NCBI GenBank assembly: GCA_947503555.1
Contig: CANNEE010000002.1
Span: 1 to 64,000, forward strand
DNA length: 64,000 nt
Direction: 5' to 3'
Source of the DNA: an uncultured Shewanella sp.
GTDB taxonomy: Bacteria; Pseudomonadota; Gammaproteobacteria; Enterobacterales; Shewanellaceae
Shown: piece after piece, positions 26,701 through 35,541 of the stretch
Layout of the letters: each line of letters starts with the position of its first letter
Position numbering within the stretch: the first letter of the stretch is position 1
Notes under the pieces: generated by a model
Databases searched by the model: none
What the model saw: the letters and a program-made list of their open reading frames with translations, nothing else
What the model was told of the DNA's origin: nothing
Position numbers and translations under genes: made by a program

Positions 26701-27633
26701 ATGGCTTGGTTTAAGCAGATTAAGCCGTGTATTGGGCTATGTCTTTGGCTAGGGGGCTTTAATGTCAGCGTCGCAGCGATGACAGAAGCTGTCGTGCCAA
26801 GTGAAGGACAAAAAGAGGCAAAACAGCTCTCGCCGACAAAGCTGCGAGGTTTCAGTATTCCCCGTAGCCATAGTGTTGAGCTCAAAGACGGTGAGCGAGA
26901 TTATAAGCTCTTTATCAAGCTGCCCAGAGGCTATGACGCACCAAAGAATGCGCAGCGCCAATACCCTGTTATCTATATGACAGATGCTATGTACAGCTTT
27001 CAGATTATCTCGGGAGCCACACGCTTTCCGATGAATGCGGGTTATATGCGCCATGCCATTCTTGTGGGAATTTCCTGGGAGCTAGGTCTTAAAGGGGATC
27101 TCAGCCGAGTGCGAGATTATACGCCAAGCAAAGATAATCGTTGGACTAAGACGACGGGTGAAGCGAAACGGCATCTGGCCTTTTTACGCAACCAAGTGAT
27201 CCCTTATCTAGATAGTCATTATCGCACCGATGCATCACAACGTACCTATGTGGGGAATTCGCTAGGGGGACTGTTTGGCGCGTATATCTTGAGTCAGCAA
27301 TTGGCTCAGTCTAGCTCAAGTCTATTTGAGAGTTTTATTTTAGGCAGCCCTTCAATGTGGTTTGATAATAAAAGGCTGCTTAATCAGCTTGCTCAACAAA
27401 GAACTGAGTTGGGCGCTAATAGGGCGAGAGTCTTTATCGGTATAGGTGAGCTGGAAACGCCTGCTGGAAGTGGCTCGCGCCATGATATGGTGGCTGATGC
27501 CAAAGCGTTATACAGACTATTAAGTGATAATCGGCCCGAGGAGTTAACAAAGCTGCTCATTATTCCAGAGGCTAAACATGCGACAGCGTTTCCTACCACT
27601 GCTACCCAAGGCTTATATTGGCTATATCATTAA
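26701..27633 (+). CDS. exported esterase-family alpha/beta hydrolase
   Basis: A 310-residue exported hydrolase of the esterase D/Fes-like group. Signal segment: IGLCLWLGGFNVSVAA. Nucleophile elbow GNSLGG around residue 180, preceded by the DSHYRTD stretch typical of the family, and a C-terminal catalytic His in AKHATAFP. The oxyanion segment YPVIYMTDAMYSF is present. An in-frame GTG at 26668 overlaps the previous gene, but the ATG at 26701 has GAAGG upstream and gives a proper signal peptide. Substrate unknown; siderophore esterase is one family role but no siderophore gene is near. Confidence 0.75.
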   Translation: MAWFKQIKPCIGLCLWLGGFNVSVAAMTEAVVPSEGQKEAKQLSPTKLRGFSIPRSHSVELKDGERDYKLFIKLPRGYDAPKNAQRQYPVIYMTDAMYSFQIISGATRFPMNAGYMRHAILVGISWELGLKGDLSRVRDYTPSKDNRWTKTTGEAKRHLAFLRNQVIPYLDSHYRTDASQRTYVGNSLGGLFGAYILSQQLAQSSSSLFESFILGSPSMWFDNKRLLNQLAQQRTELGANRARVFIGIGELETPAGSGSRHDMVADAKALYRLLSDNRPEELTKLLIIPEAKHATAFPTTATQGLYWLYH

Positions 27634-27727
27634 GCGCTTATTCCTACTCCATAGATAAAACCGCAAGTATTGGTAAATCGACCCATGATAATTTGCTTGT
27701 CGTTGAAGGCGAGAGTGGAGTAGCAGT

Positions 27728-28606
27728 GTGAGTGGAATGAATCGTGAGCTGTATTTACAGCGATTTCAGCGCGTGATCGATTATGTCTATGCTCATCTGG
27801 ATGAACCTTTAGATCTATATCGGCTTGCTGATATTGCCTGTATGTCTGCTTTTCATTGGCATCGAGTTTATCAAGGGATTTGTGGTGAAACCTTAAGTGC
27901 TACGATTAAGCGTCTGCGTTTGCATAGAGCGGCTGGCGCATTAGTTCAGACTGATAATGCCTTGGCTCAAATCGCTAAAAAGTCTGGATATAACAGCGTC
28001 CAAAGCTTTAGTCGCGCCTTCAACCAAGCCTATGGCATCCCGCCTGCGCGTTATCGTAAACAGGGAAGTCATAATCAATTCAATATAAGTGTGCACAATG
28101 AGCATACTTTTGATGGAGATGCGACCATGTATCAGGTTGAATGTAAACAACTAAGTGAGATGGAGTTAATTGGTATTCCCCATAAAGGGTCTTATATGCA
28201 GGTGGGACAAGGCTTTGAGTCTCTGTTTGCCTGGTTAGGATTAAATAATTTGATCAATGAACAAACCAGAGCAATAGGGATCTACTTTGATGATCCCGAT
28301 ATTGTGCCAGAAGCAGAATTAACATCTGCTGCCTGTGTTCATATGCCATCAGCAAACACTGTAGGGCTAGCCGATAATATAGAAGGCTTTACCTTGGCCT
28401 CTGGAGAGTATGCTGTGATTCGTCATATTGGTCCCTATGCTAATTTGCGAGGCGTTTATCAATGGTTTTGTCGCCATTGGTTACCAGAGTCTGGTCGAGA
28501 ATTTGCCGATGGGCCTGTGTTTGAAGAATACCTTAACAATGCGAGGGAAGTGGCGCCCGCTGAGCTTGTGACCGATATTTACTTACCCTTGAAGCCTATA
28601 AGCTAG
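27728..28606 (+). CDS. AraC-family regulator with GyrI-like effector domain
   Basis: A 292-residue regulator with an N-terminal AraC DNA-binding domain (two helix-turn-helices, including MSAFHWHRVYQGICGETL and ALAQIAKKSGYNSVQSFSRAFNQAYGIPPARYR) joined to a C-terminal GyrI-like ligand domain (GIPHKGSYMQVGQGF ... YAVIRHIGPY). This order is shared with Rob- and SoxS-like multidrug or stress regulators. It starts at GTG with GGAG 5 nt before. A terminator follows. Confidence 0.88.
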   Translation: MSGMNRELYLQRFQRVIDYVYAHLDEPLDLYRLADIACMSAFHWHRVYQGICGETLSATIKRLRLHRAAGALVQTDNALAQIAKKSGYNSVQSFSRAFNQAYGIPPARYRKQGSHNQFNISVHNEHTFDGDATMYQVECKQLSEMELIGIPHKGSYMQVGQGFESLFAWLGLNNLINEQTRAIGIYFDDPDIVPEAELTSAACVHMPSANTVGLADNIEGFTLASGEYAVIRHIGPYANLRGVYQWFCRHWLPESGREFADGPVFEEYLNNAREVAPAELVTDIYLPLKPIS

Positions 28607-28617
28607 GCCTAGAGACT

Positions 28618-28644
28618 AAAAAGCACCGTTTATACGGTGCTTTT
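28618..28644. terminator. bidirectional terminator
   Basis: AAAAAGCACCGT (28618-28629) with ACGGTGCTTTT (28634-28644) around a TTAT loop, with A-run before and T-run after. It serves the AraC-type gene and the convergent RidA gene. Confidence 0.9.
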
Positions 28645-28664
28645 GGCTTCATGTTTTATGTAGA

Positions 28665-29015
28665 TTACTTTTGCGCAGCAATTACAGAGATTTCAACCAG
28701 CAGCGCATCTCTTGCCATTTTTGCTTCAACACAGGCCCTAGCGGGTGCGTGTCCTTCGGGAACCCAAGCATCCCATACCGCATTCATATCGGCGAAGTAG
28801 CTCATATCTTTGACATAGATGGTTGCCGATAGCATATGCTCTTTTGAGCTTCCTGCTTGTTCAAGTAGCGCTTCAACCTTATCGAGCATGGTTTGTGTTT
28901 GCTCTTTAATATCTTTTGTGGCGTCTTGGCATACTTGGCCGCAGAGATAAATCGTGCCATTGTGTTTGACGATACGGCTCATTCTGGCGCCAGTTTCGAG
29001 TCTTTCAATAGTCAT
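28665..29015 (-). CDS. RidA (YjgF/YER057c/UK114) family protein
   Basis: A 116-residue protein of the Rid family: [14 protein letters not shown] at the start, the conserved [19 protein letters not shown] at the end with the Arg that binds carboxylates in imine deaminases. Classical RidA hydrolyses 2-aminoacrylate. This one belongs to a Rid subgroup with MSRIVKHNG at the N-terminus. It follows lgt by 31 bp and could be co-transcribed. Confidence 0.85.
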   Translation of the reverse strand: MTIERLETGARMSRIVKHNGTIYLCGQVCQDATKDIKEQTQTMLDKVEALLEQAGSSKEHMLSATIYVKDMSYFADMNAVWDAWVPEGHAPARACVEAKMARDALLVEISVIAAQK

Positions 29016-29046
29016 TAGGCTTCCTTAAATTACATTAGCTCGAGTG

Positions 29047-29859
29047 TTATTTGGCCTTAGCCTTGGTTTTTTGAGTGATAGGTTGTTGAGAGGGTTTGGC
29101 AAAAAATACCAGCCCGATACCCACAAGCAAAAAGGGAATACTTAGCAGTTGGCCTGTGCTAAAGATAAAGTCGCCTGCATAGGCAGCTTGTTTTACCTTG
29201 ATAAACTCAATCATAAAGCGGGCGCTAAACACGAGACAAAGGAAGATGCCAAAGAGTACGCCAAAGCGTTGTTTGAGCTTGGTGCCTTTATAGAGCGCTA
29301 TCAATAGTAAGAAGATGGCGAGGTAGGCAAAAGCTTCATAGAGCTGAGCTGGGTGCCTAGGTAGATTATCGATACGCTCAAATATAATGGCCCAAGGTTT
29401 GTCTGTCGGTAAGCCGAGAATCTCTGAATTCATAAAATTCGCCATACGTACGAAGAAACCAAAGATGGCTGTGGCTATGGCTAAGCGATCAAGCAAGAAT
29501 AGGAAGGGAAGGCTGGTTTTCTTGTGGTAATAAAACAGGGCCAATATTGCGCCTAAACCGCCCCCATGACTGGCAAGTCCCCCTTCCCAGATAGCTAATA
29601 TTTTTAGCGGATGACTTAAGTAGTAGCTAGGATCATAGAAGAAGCAGTGTGCAAGGCGAGCGCCAACAATGATGCCAATAACGCAGTAAACCAGTAGATT
29701 ATCTAGTGATTCAACGTCTAAATTTTCGCGCTTATAAATCCATTTCATGGTTTGAAAACCGCAAATGATTGCGGTCGCAAATAGTGCGCCATACCAGTGT
29801 ACTTTTAGTCCCATAAAAGAGATAAGTACTGGGTCTATATTCCAAATTAGATGATTCAA
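29047..29859 (-). CDS. lgt: prolipoprotein diacylglyceryl transferase, Bacteroidetes-like type
   Basis: A 270-residue inner-membrane enzyme that attaches diacylglycerol to the lipobox Cys of prolipoproteins. Conserved pieces: GARLAHCFFYDP, WEGGLASHGGG (essential His-Gly loop), RMANFMNSEI and ERIDNLPRHPAQLYEA. The wording of these motifs (SHPLKILAIWEGGLASHG, PTDKPWAIIFERID) is like Bacteroidetes Lgt and unlike the usual gammaproteobacterial form (VWDGGMSFHGG, GNFINGELWG). So it may be a second, acquired Lgt. The neighbour is not thyA, which often accompanies lgt in this group. Confidence 0.88.
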   Translation of the reverse strand: MNHLIWNIDPVLISFMGLKVHWYGALFATAIICGFQTMKWIYKRENLDVESLDNLLVYCVIGIIVGARLAHCFFYDPSYYLSHPLKILAIWEGGLASHGGGLGAILALFYYHKKTSLPFLFLLDRLAIATAIFGFFVRMANFMNSEILGLPTDKPWAIIFERIDNLPRHPAQLYEAFAYLAIFLLLIALYKGTKLKQRFGVLFGIFLCLVFSARFMIEFIKVKQAAYAGDFIFSTGQLLSIPFLLVGIGLVFFAKPSQQPITQKTKAKAK

Positions 29860-30071
29860 GATTGATACTTCCTAAGTCGTTCGCCGATATTCCTGTGCTG
29901 CTGTTTTACGCTTAAGTACAGCAATAGGCAAGTGCTAGCCATGGCTAATAGTGGTTGCATTCTATCATGCTTGAATAAATGTGAGAGAAGGCAGAATATT
30001 TTTATATTGAAAATTAACTGGATAAGGCAAAATTGTGGCTGATTAATTTTGCCCATCAGGGAAGGTGAACC

Positions 30072-31502
30072 ATGAGATTGATTTTTGTACACGGCTGGAG
30101 TGTGACCCATACCAAGAGCTATGGGGATTTCCCTGAGTCTCTCGCGGCTAGAGCAAAAAACGTTGGTTTGGATATCGATGTCGCCCATATTTATCTGGGG
30201 AAATATATTAGCTTTCATGATGAGGTCACCCTAGAGGATATCGCTAGTGCTTTTGATTATGCCCTAAGGGAATTACCTGATGCTCAAGGTCATGCCTCAG
30301 GGGAGATAGCGCCCTTTTCCTGTATCACTCACTCAACTGGTGGTCCTGTGGTGCGTACTTGGATAGATAAATACTACGGAAAGCTGGGCAAGCAAGCCTC
30401 ATTAGATAACCTGCCTCTTAAGCATCTAGTGATGTTGGCTCCCGCTAATCATGGCTCGAGTTTGGCGGTCTTGGGTAAGCAGCGCGTTGGTCGAATCAAA
30501 GCTTGGTTTAATGGTGTTGAGCCAGGTGAAAAAGTGCTCGATTGGTTATCTCTGGGTAGTGATGGCCAGTGGCAACTTAATCACAATGCCCTGAATTATC
30601 ATTTTGGTGATGCTGGTGGTGAGTTCTATCCCTTTGTTTTTGCTGGGCAAGGAATCGATAGCAAATTCTATGATTTTCTTAATAACTATTTGATTGAACC
30701 TGGCTCTGATGGTGTTATTCGAGTGGCGGGGGCGAATTTAAATTATCGCTACCTCTCCTTGAGCCAAAGCGATGACTTGATAGATAAAACCAAGCTGTTT
30801 CGTATCAAGCCTGATGAGCAGAGCGTACGTTATTCGCCTAATGTGCCATTGGCGGTGATGAGCTGCTTTAGCCATTCAGGCACTAAGATGGGCATCATGA
30901 GCAATAAAGCAGGCAGCGATAACCATCAACTTATCATAGAGCAGGTATTGCGCTGCTTATTGGTTGACTCGGCCCAAGACTACAGGGAGCGTGCTCAGCA
31001 AATGGCTGAGCTGACCATCGCCGAGCAGCAAAAAATCCCTGTAGGTAAAGATCAGCAAATTAGTCGTTATGCCATGTTGGTGGTACGGGTGCGAGATGAG
31101 CATGACAAGGTGATTAATAATCAAGACTATGATTTTCTTCTGCTCGCAGGCAAGCAGTATAAACCTCACCTTTTACCCCAAGGTTTCTTTATCGATAGAC
31201 AGATGAATACCAGTAGCCATAGCTTAGTGTATTACCTTGATGCGGAGAAAATGTTGCAGATTAAGGATGGCTGTTTTGGCATTCAGGTAACGGCTCGACC
31301 AGATGCAGGCTTTAGCTATTATGCTGCAGGTCAGTTTCGCTCAGAGGGGTTGAATATTAACGAGGTCTTGGCGCCCAACCAAGTGACTTATATCGACATA
31401 CGTTTGCGGCGCAAAGTGGATAAAAATGTCTTTAGATTTAGCCGCGCCGATCAGCCAAGGGAAAGCTTTGCGAGAGTGAAGCCTTCAGGTGAGTTTATCT
31501 AA
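30072..31502 (+). CDS. alpha/beta-hydrolase, lipase/phospholipase-like
   Basis: A 476-residue hydrolase without signal peptide. The oxyanion-type HGW is at residues 7-9 and the nucleophile Ser88 in HSTGGP, followed by LVMLAPANHGS, typical of triacylglycerol lipase- or PGAP1-like folds. Around residue 285 the sequence GSDNHQLIIEQVL could give acid/His. The C-terminal 150 residues (after about 325) form a beta-rich domain (MLVVRVRDEHDKVINNQDYDF). GGAAGGTG precedes the ATG. It is divergent from lgt. Substrate unknown. Confidence 0.72.
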   Translation: MRLIFVHGWSVTHTKSYGDFPESLAARAKNVGLDIDVAHIYLGKYISFHDEVTLEDIASAFDYALRELPDAQGHASGEIAPFSCITHSTGGPVVRTWIDKYYGKLGKQASLDNLPLKHLVMLAPANHGSSLAVLGKQRVGRIKAWFNGVEPGEKVLDWLSLGSDGQWQLNHNALNYHFGDAGGEFYPFVFAGQGIDSKFYDFLNNYLIEPGSDGVIRVAGANLNYRYLSLSQSDDLIDKTKLFRIKPDEQSVRYSPNVPLAVMSCFSHSGTKMGIMSNKAGSDNHQLIIEQVLRCLLVDSAQDYRERAQQMAELTIAEQQKIPVGKDQQISRYAMLVVRVRDEHDKVINNQDYDFLLLAGKQYKPHLLPQGFFIDRQMNTSSHSLVYYLDAEKMLQIKDGCFGIQVTARPDAGFSYYAAGQFRSEGLNINEVLAPNQVTYIDIRLRRKVDKNVFRFSRADQPRESFARVKPSGEFI

Positions 31503-31745
31503 GAAAGATCATAAGAGATATGAGCAGGATTTGTTGAATGATTTTGTCGCAAAAGTCACTGTTTTCTGACTAGGGGCTGTTTGGCTGCAGGCCTATTTCA
31601 AGTTATAGCAAATTGCTGTAAAAACAGTGCTGAAAGCTAAATATCACTTAGTGTTATCTTCATAGCAAAATTGTTTGATTTTGGCAGATATGAATCGGTT
31701 GTTAGTCTATGCTTATGGGGCTAACAATATAACAGGGAGAGAGTG

Positions 31746-32939
31746 ATGAAGTTTGTTAAGACTATAACCTGCTTGGCCTTACTACCTAGCTCCATGGCTT
31801 TTGCTGGCTCTCAATATTTTGAGGCCAGAACTGACGCTATGGGAGGCACTGGAGTCGCATCTGCTAATCGTGAATCTGCTGCTTATATTAATCCTGCGCT
31901 TTTAGGGCTAAATGCCCGTAAAACGAATGACTATGTGCTTTTGTTACCTGTCTTAGGGGCTGATGGCGCGGATAAAGATGATATGGTCGATAAAATAGAT
32001 ACATTACAGGATTCCTATGATGCATTAGATAATGCTATTTCCGCTGGAAATGCCACGGATATTGAGCGTTATCGTGATGACCTTATTAGTGATTTACAAG
32101 GCTTACAAGGCAACACTGCCTATGTGAGTGCTGGGGTGGGCTTTTCTTTGGCTTTGCCTACCAAGCGCATTCCTATGGCCATTTTTTATAAAACCTATCT
32201 AGATGCTGTTGGTGTGGCTGATATTGCCCAAACCGATATCGATCTGTTGACAGCAATCGATCCGTTAAATCCACCTACCCTTAACGATCTGGATTCGGCG
32301 GGCATTATTGCCGCCGGAGCGACCTCAGATCTGGGGGTCGCGTTAAGCATGCCGCTTTCGATTGTGAATATGCCTGTCACTATCGGTGTGACACCTAAGC
32401 TGCAACGTATCGACAGTTTCTTTTACGCTGTCAGCGCCAACAACTTTGAAGCTTCAGATTTTGATGATGATAAATATCGTAATGATGAAACTGAGTTTAA
32501 TATCGATTTAGGCGTTGCTATGCAGCCTATGGAAGGTATGACTATTGGTCTCTCAGGTAGAAACTTAATTAGTAAAGAGGTGAAAAGTCAGCCGATAGCG
32601 GATCGCGTCGTCAACTATCATGTCGACCCTATGGTTACCGCAGGTATTGCCTATGATTGGGATGACTTTACAGTTACGACGGATATTGACCTGACAAAGT
32701 ATGAGAGGTTTGATGAAGTGGAAGGGACTCAATACTGGCGCTTAGGTGGAGAAATGCGAGCTACAGACTGGATGTCTCTTCGAGTTGGTATGCGTCATGA
32801 TCTTGAAGATACTACCGCGGACATCTACTCTTTAGGAGCTGGTTTTTCAATTGGACGTACCTTTAAGCTAGATATTACCGGTATGTTTGGTGATGAAGAT
32901 GCCTATGGTGGTGTTATTCAGACCTCATATCATTTCTAA
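31746..32939 (+). CDS. TraF_2-like outer-membrane protein (FadL/PorV-type barrel)
   Basis: A 397-residue exported protein. Signal peptide MKFVKTITCLALLPSSMAFA. The mature start GSQYFEARTDAMGGTGVASANRESAAYINPALLG is typical of proteins annotated 'conjugal transfer protein TraF' (TraF_2), which form a PorV/FadL-like beta-barrel. The C-terminus ends in ...VIQTSYHF, a barrel closing strand. No conjugation genes are near, so the family name is misleading here. The ATG at 31746 is preferred over the GTG one codon earlier because of GGGAGAG upstream. Confidence 0.78.
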   Translation: MKFVKTITCLALLPSSMAFAGSQYFEARTDAMGGTGVASANRESAAYINPALLGLNARKTNDYVLLLPVLGADGADKDDMVDKIDTLQDSYDALDNAISAGNATDIERYRDDLISDLQGLQGNTAYVSAGVGFSLALPTKRIPMAIFYKTYLDAVGVADIAQTDIDLLTAIDPLNPPTLNDLDSAGIIAAGATSDLGVALSMPLSIVNMPVTIGVTPKLQRIDSFFYAVSANNFEASDFDDDKYRNDETEFNIDLGVAMQPMEGMTIGLSGRNLISKEVKSQPIADRVVNYHVDPMVTAGIAYDWDDFTVTTDIDLTKYERFDEVEGTQYWRLGGEMRATDWMSLRVGMRHDLEDTTADIYSLGAGFSIGRTFKLDITGMFGDEDAYGGVIQTSYHF

Positions 32940-32952
32940 CTGATGTTGCTTG

Positions 32953-33711
32953 TTAGACTAGGCTAGAGATAGATTTAGCGGCGAGTAATAGCGCACTCAC
33001 ACTACATAAAACCAGAGTCATGGCTCTGGTTTTTTGTTTATCGACTTTATAAACCAATAGCCCTGCCAGCCTATGGCTCAGTAATACGCTAGGCAACATG
33101 ATTAAGCCTAAGAGTAGATCTTTAACGCCAAATAGCCCCATTACAATTAGAATGAGCATGGCAATCATGGAGCTGAAGATAAAGAAAGCTGATAGCGCGG
33201 CACGAAACTGCCCCGCTTCTTTTTGATTGGCCAGTAGTAATGCCAAAGGTGGTCCACCTATGGCGGCGATATTGCCAAAGATGCCAGAGAATATGCCCGC
33301 GATAAACAAGTTACGGGCGGTGACATCAACAACGTATTTACGCAAGTTAAGAATAACGGCTAAGGCGACAATGAGTGCTATAGCTAAGCCCAAAATGGGC
33401 TGTGGAGCAAACAGCAGTAGACTTGAGCCAATAAAGCCGCCGGGTACTCGTCCCAAAAGGGCATATTGCAATCCATTGAATTCGAGTTGACGCCTATCTC
33501 TAAGTAAGGTGAGTAGAGAGATTGAAAAGCCCACTATGATGACAGGCCCTGGTACTAGCTTAGGATCGACTAAATAGAGTAGGGGGCTGGCGACAACGGC
33601 TAATCCAAATCCGATTAACCCTTGGGTTAAAGCGCCAAAGAAAATAATAATTGAGGCTATAAGTAAGTTAGCTAGGGTGATATCTAAATGGGGAATCAAG
33701 GTATTGAGCAC
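32953..33711 (-). CDS. TauE/SafE-family anion permease
   Basis: A 252-residue integral membrane protein with about eight hydrophobic segments in the two-fold TauE/SafE pattern (GALTQGLIGFGLAVVASPLLYL and SGIFGNIAAIGGPPLALLL). Family members export sulfite, sulfoacetate or related anions. It starts with GTG without a strong ribosome binding site. Neighbours give no substrate clue. Confidence 0.82.
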   Translation of the reverse strand: MLNTLIPHLDITLANLLIASIIIFFGALTQGLIGFGLAVVASPLLYLVDPKLVPGPVIIVGFSISLLTLLRDRRQLEFNGLQYALLGRVPGGFIGSSLLLFAPQPILGLAIALIVALAVILNLRKYVVDVTARNLFIAGIFSGIFGNIAAIGGPPLALLLANQKEAGQFRAALSAFFIFSSMIAMLILIVMGLFGVKDLLLGLIMLPSVLLSHRLAGLLVYKVDKQKTRAMTLVLCSVSALLLAAKSISSLV

Positions 33712-33741
33712 AGGGAATACTTACTTTAAGCGAATAGAAAC

Positions 33742-33767
33742 AAAAAAGAATCGCCTCGCGATTCTTT
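33742..33767 (-). terminator. metJ terminator
   Basis: AAAGAATCGC (33745-33754) pairs with GCGATTCTTT (33758-33767), with loop CTC. On the minus strand six T follow the stem, which fits termination of metJ. Confidence 0.88.
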
Positions 33768-33789
33768 CTTGTGTGTAGAGTCGGTGAGC

Positions 33790-34104
33790 TTATTCTAACT
33801 CTTCCCACTCTATCCCCATATCGTCCATTAGCTTTTTAGCTTCGGCCGGAATGCTATCTGGGTGCTCCTTTGACAGATCACTGTCATTAGGTAGAGGCTG
33901 GCCAGTGTAGGCATGCAAGAAAGCTTCACAAAGGAGTTCACTATTGGTGGCGTGACGTAGGTTATTTACCTGACGACGAGTGCGCTCATCCGTTAACACT
34001 TTCAACACTTTTAAAGGAATGGATACAGTAATTTTCTTTACTTGTTCATTCTTTTTGCCATGTTCTGCATATGGGCTAATGTATTCGCCATTCCATTCAG
34101 TCAT
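33790..34104 (-). CDS. metJ: methionine regulon repressor MetJ
   Basis: A 104-residue ribbon-helix-helix repressor that binds MetJ boxes with S-adenosylmethionine as corepressor. The beta-strand motif [20 protein letters not shown] and [20 protein letters not shown] are nearly identical to E. coli MetJ, which has 105 residues. It is divergent from metB, and the space between them has two MetJ box groups facing metB and one facing metJ, so it is probably autoregulated. Confidence 0.97.
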   Translation of the reverse strand: MTEWNGEYISPYAEHGKKNEQVKKITVSIPLKVLKVLTDERTRRQVNNLRHATNSELLCEAFLHAYTGQPLPNDSDLSKEHPDSIPAEAKKLMDDMGIEWEELE

Positions 34105-34176
34105 TGACTCACCTGTTAAATCTAGAATTCGGTGCCGATTTTATACCCTTACAAAATACAGTCAAATGTTCTGTAC

Positions 34177-34200
34177 AGATTTCTGTATGTCCAGACGTTT
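34177..34200. promoter_or_regulatory. MetJ boxes near metJ (three)
   Basis: Three adjacent 8-mers, AGATTTCT, GTATGTCC and AGACGTTT, related to the consensus AGACGTCT, 73-96 bp upstream of metJ. The first two are weak. They suggest autoregulation of metJ. Confidence 0.6.
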
Positions 34201-34245
34201 TTATACTTTTACGGCTAAGCTGTAAGGAGGAGTGTTAAGTATTAT

Positions 34246-34324
34246 AGATGTCTAAACGTCTTTATGTCTATTGATCTTTGCGATAAATCTAGGTAGATTT
34301 AGACGTTCAGACATCTAGATGTGT
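34246..34324. promoter_or_regulatory. MetJ boxes upstream of metB (3 + 4)
   Basis: Two arrays of tandem 8-mers. The first, 34246-34269, reads AGATGTCT, AAACGTCT, TTATGTCT. The second, 34293-34324, reads GTAGATTT, AGACGTTC, AGACATCT, AGATGTGT. The second ends 20 bp before the preferred metB start, so bound MetJ would block the transcript directly. Confidence 0.88.
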
Positions 34325-34343
34325 AATTATGGTGGAATTGATT

Positions 34344-35504
34344 ATGACACAAGAGCGACTCGCAACTCAGGCCGTTAGACAAGGCATAGAAACCGATACT
34401 CAATATGGTGCTGTGGTTCCCCCTATCTATTTGTCAACCAACTATGCCTTTGATGGTCATCACAGCCCTGGTGAGTATGATTATAGTCGCTCTGGAAATC
34501 CGACTCGGGACCAACTTGCGAATGCCCTAGCAGCTTTAGAACAAGGCCATAGCGCTACAGTAACCAGTACTGGTATGGCGGCGATTACGCTTATTACCAG
34601 TTTACTCACTCCTGAAGACCTGCTGATCGTTCCCCATGACTGCTATGGTGGTAGCTATCGCTTGTTTACTAATCTAGCCAATAAAGGCAGTTTCAAATTG
34701 TTAGTGGTAGATTTTGATGATCAACAGGCCCTTGATTTAGCCTTTAGCCAGTCTCCTAAAATGGTGTGGCTAGAGACCCCTTCCAATCCACTACTGCGCG
34801 TCGTTGATATTCAAGCTGTGGCTAATCGATGCAGAGCTGTCGATGCAGTTTTAGTTGCAGATAACACTTTCCTTTCTCCTGTATTTCAACAGCCATTAAC
34901 ACTGGGTGCCGATATCGTGATGCACTCTACGACTAAGTACCTGAACGGCCATAGTGATGTGGTTGGTGGCGTGGTGATTGCAAAAAATGAGGCCCTTTGT
35001 GAACAGTTGAGCTGGTGGGCCAATACATTGGGGTTAACTGCTTCTGCTTTTGACAGTTATCTCACGCTAAGAGGTATAAGAACGCTGAGTTTGAGAATGC
35101 GTGAGCACCAAGCTAATGCCGAAAAAATTGTGCAAACACTAAGTCAAAGCAAGGTAGTGGAAAATATCTATTATCCCGGACTGAATACACATCCCAACCA
35201 TGATGTGGCTGCCAAACAGCAGTTGGGTTTTGGTGCCATGTTGAGCTTTGAGCTTAAGGGGGGAGAGGCTGAATTGGTGGCATTTTTAAATGCGCTTAAC
35301 TACTTCTCGTTAGCTGAGAGCTTAGGCGGTGTCGAAAGCCTAGTGGCGGTACCTGCGACTATGACCCATAGAGCCATGGAGCCGGATGCCAGAGCCGAAG
35401 CTGGCATCAAGGATACTCTTATTCGTCTATCTGTTGGCATTGAAGATGGTGATGATCTGGTTGCCGATATTCAGACAGCCCTGAACGCCGCTGCTAAAGT
35501 GTAG
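34344..35504 (+). CDS. metB: cystathionine gamma-synthase
   Basis: A PLP enzyme that joins O-succinylhomoserine and cysteine to cystathionine. The chosen start gives 386 residues, the E. coli MetB length, and begins MTQERLATQAVRQG. The ATG at 34329 lies 4 bp after the MetJ boxes and lacks a ribosome binding site. Key region: PLP-Lys in MHSTTKYLNGHSDVVGG and the SRSGNPTRDQL motif. First gene of metB-metL. Confidence 0.97.
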   Translation: MTQERLATQAVRQGIETDTQYGAVVPPIYLSTNYAFDGHHSPGEYDYSRSGNPTRDQLANALAALEQGHSATVTSTGMAAITLITSLLTPEDLLIVPHDCYGGSYRLFTNLANKGSFKLLVVDFDDQQALDLAFSQSPKMVWLETPSNPLLRVVDIQAVANRCRAVDAVLVADNTFLSPVFQQPLTLGADIVMHSTTKYLNGHSDVVGGVVIAKNEALCEQLSWWANTLGLTASAFDSYLTLRGIRTLSLRMREHQANAEKIVQTLSQSKVVENIYYPGLNTHPNHDVAAKQQLGFGAMLSFELKGGEAELVAFLNALNYFSLAESLGGVESLVAVPATMTHRAMEPDARAEAGIKDTLIRLSVGIEDGDDLVADIQTALNAAAKV

Positions 35505-35541
35505 ATAGCACCTTGAAAACAAAGTCTAAGTGAGAATTGAT

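Noticed and set aside
31746-32939. Conjugation or integrated plasmid module suggested by the TraF name
   Set aside because: No other transfer gene, relaxase or integrase is near; the protein is a PorV/FadL-type barrel carrying a family name only.
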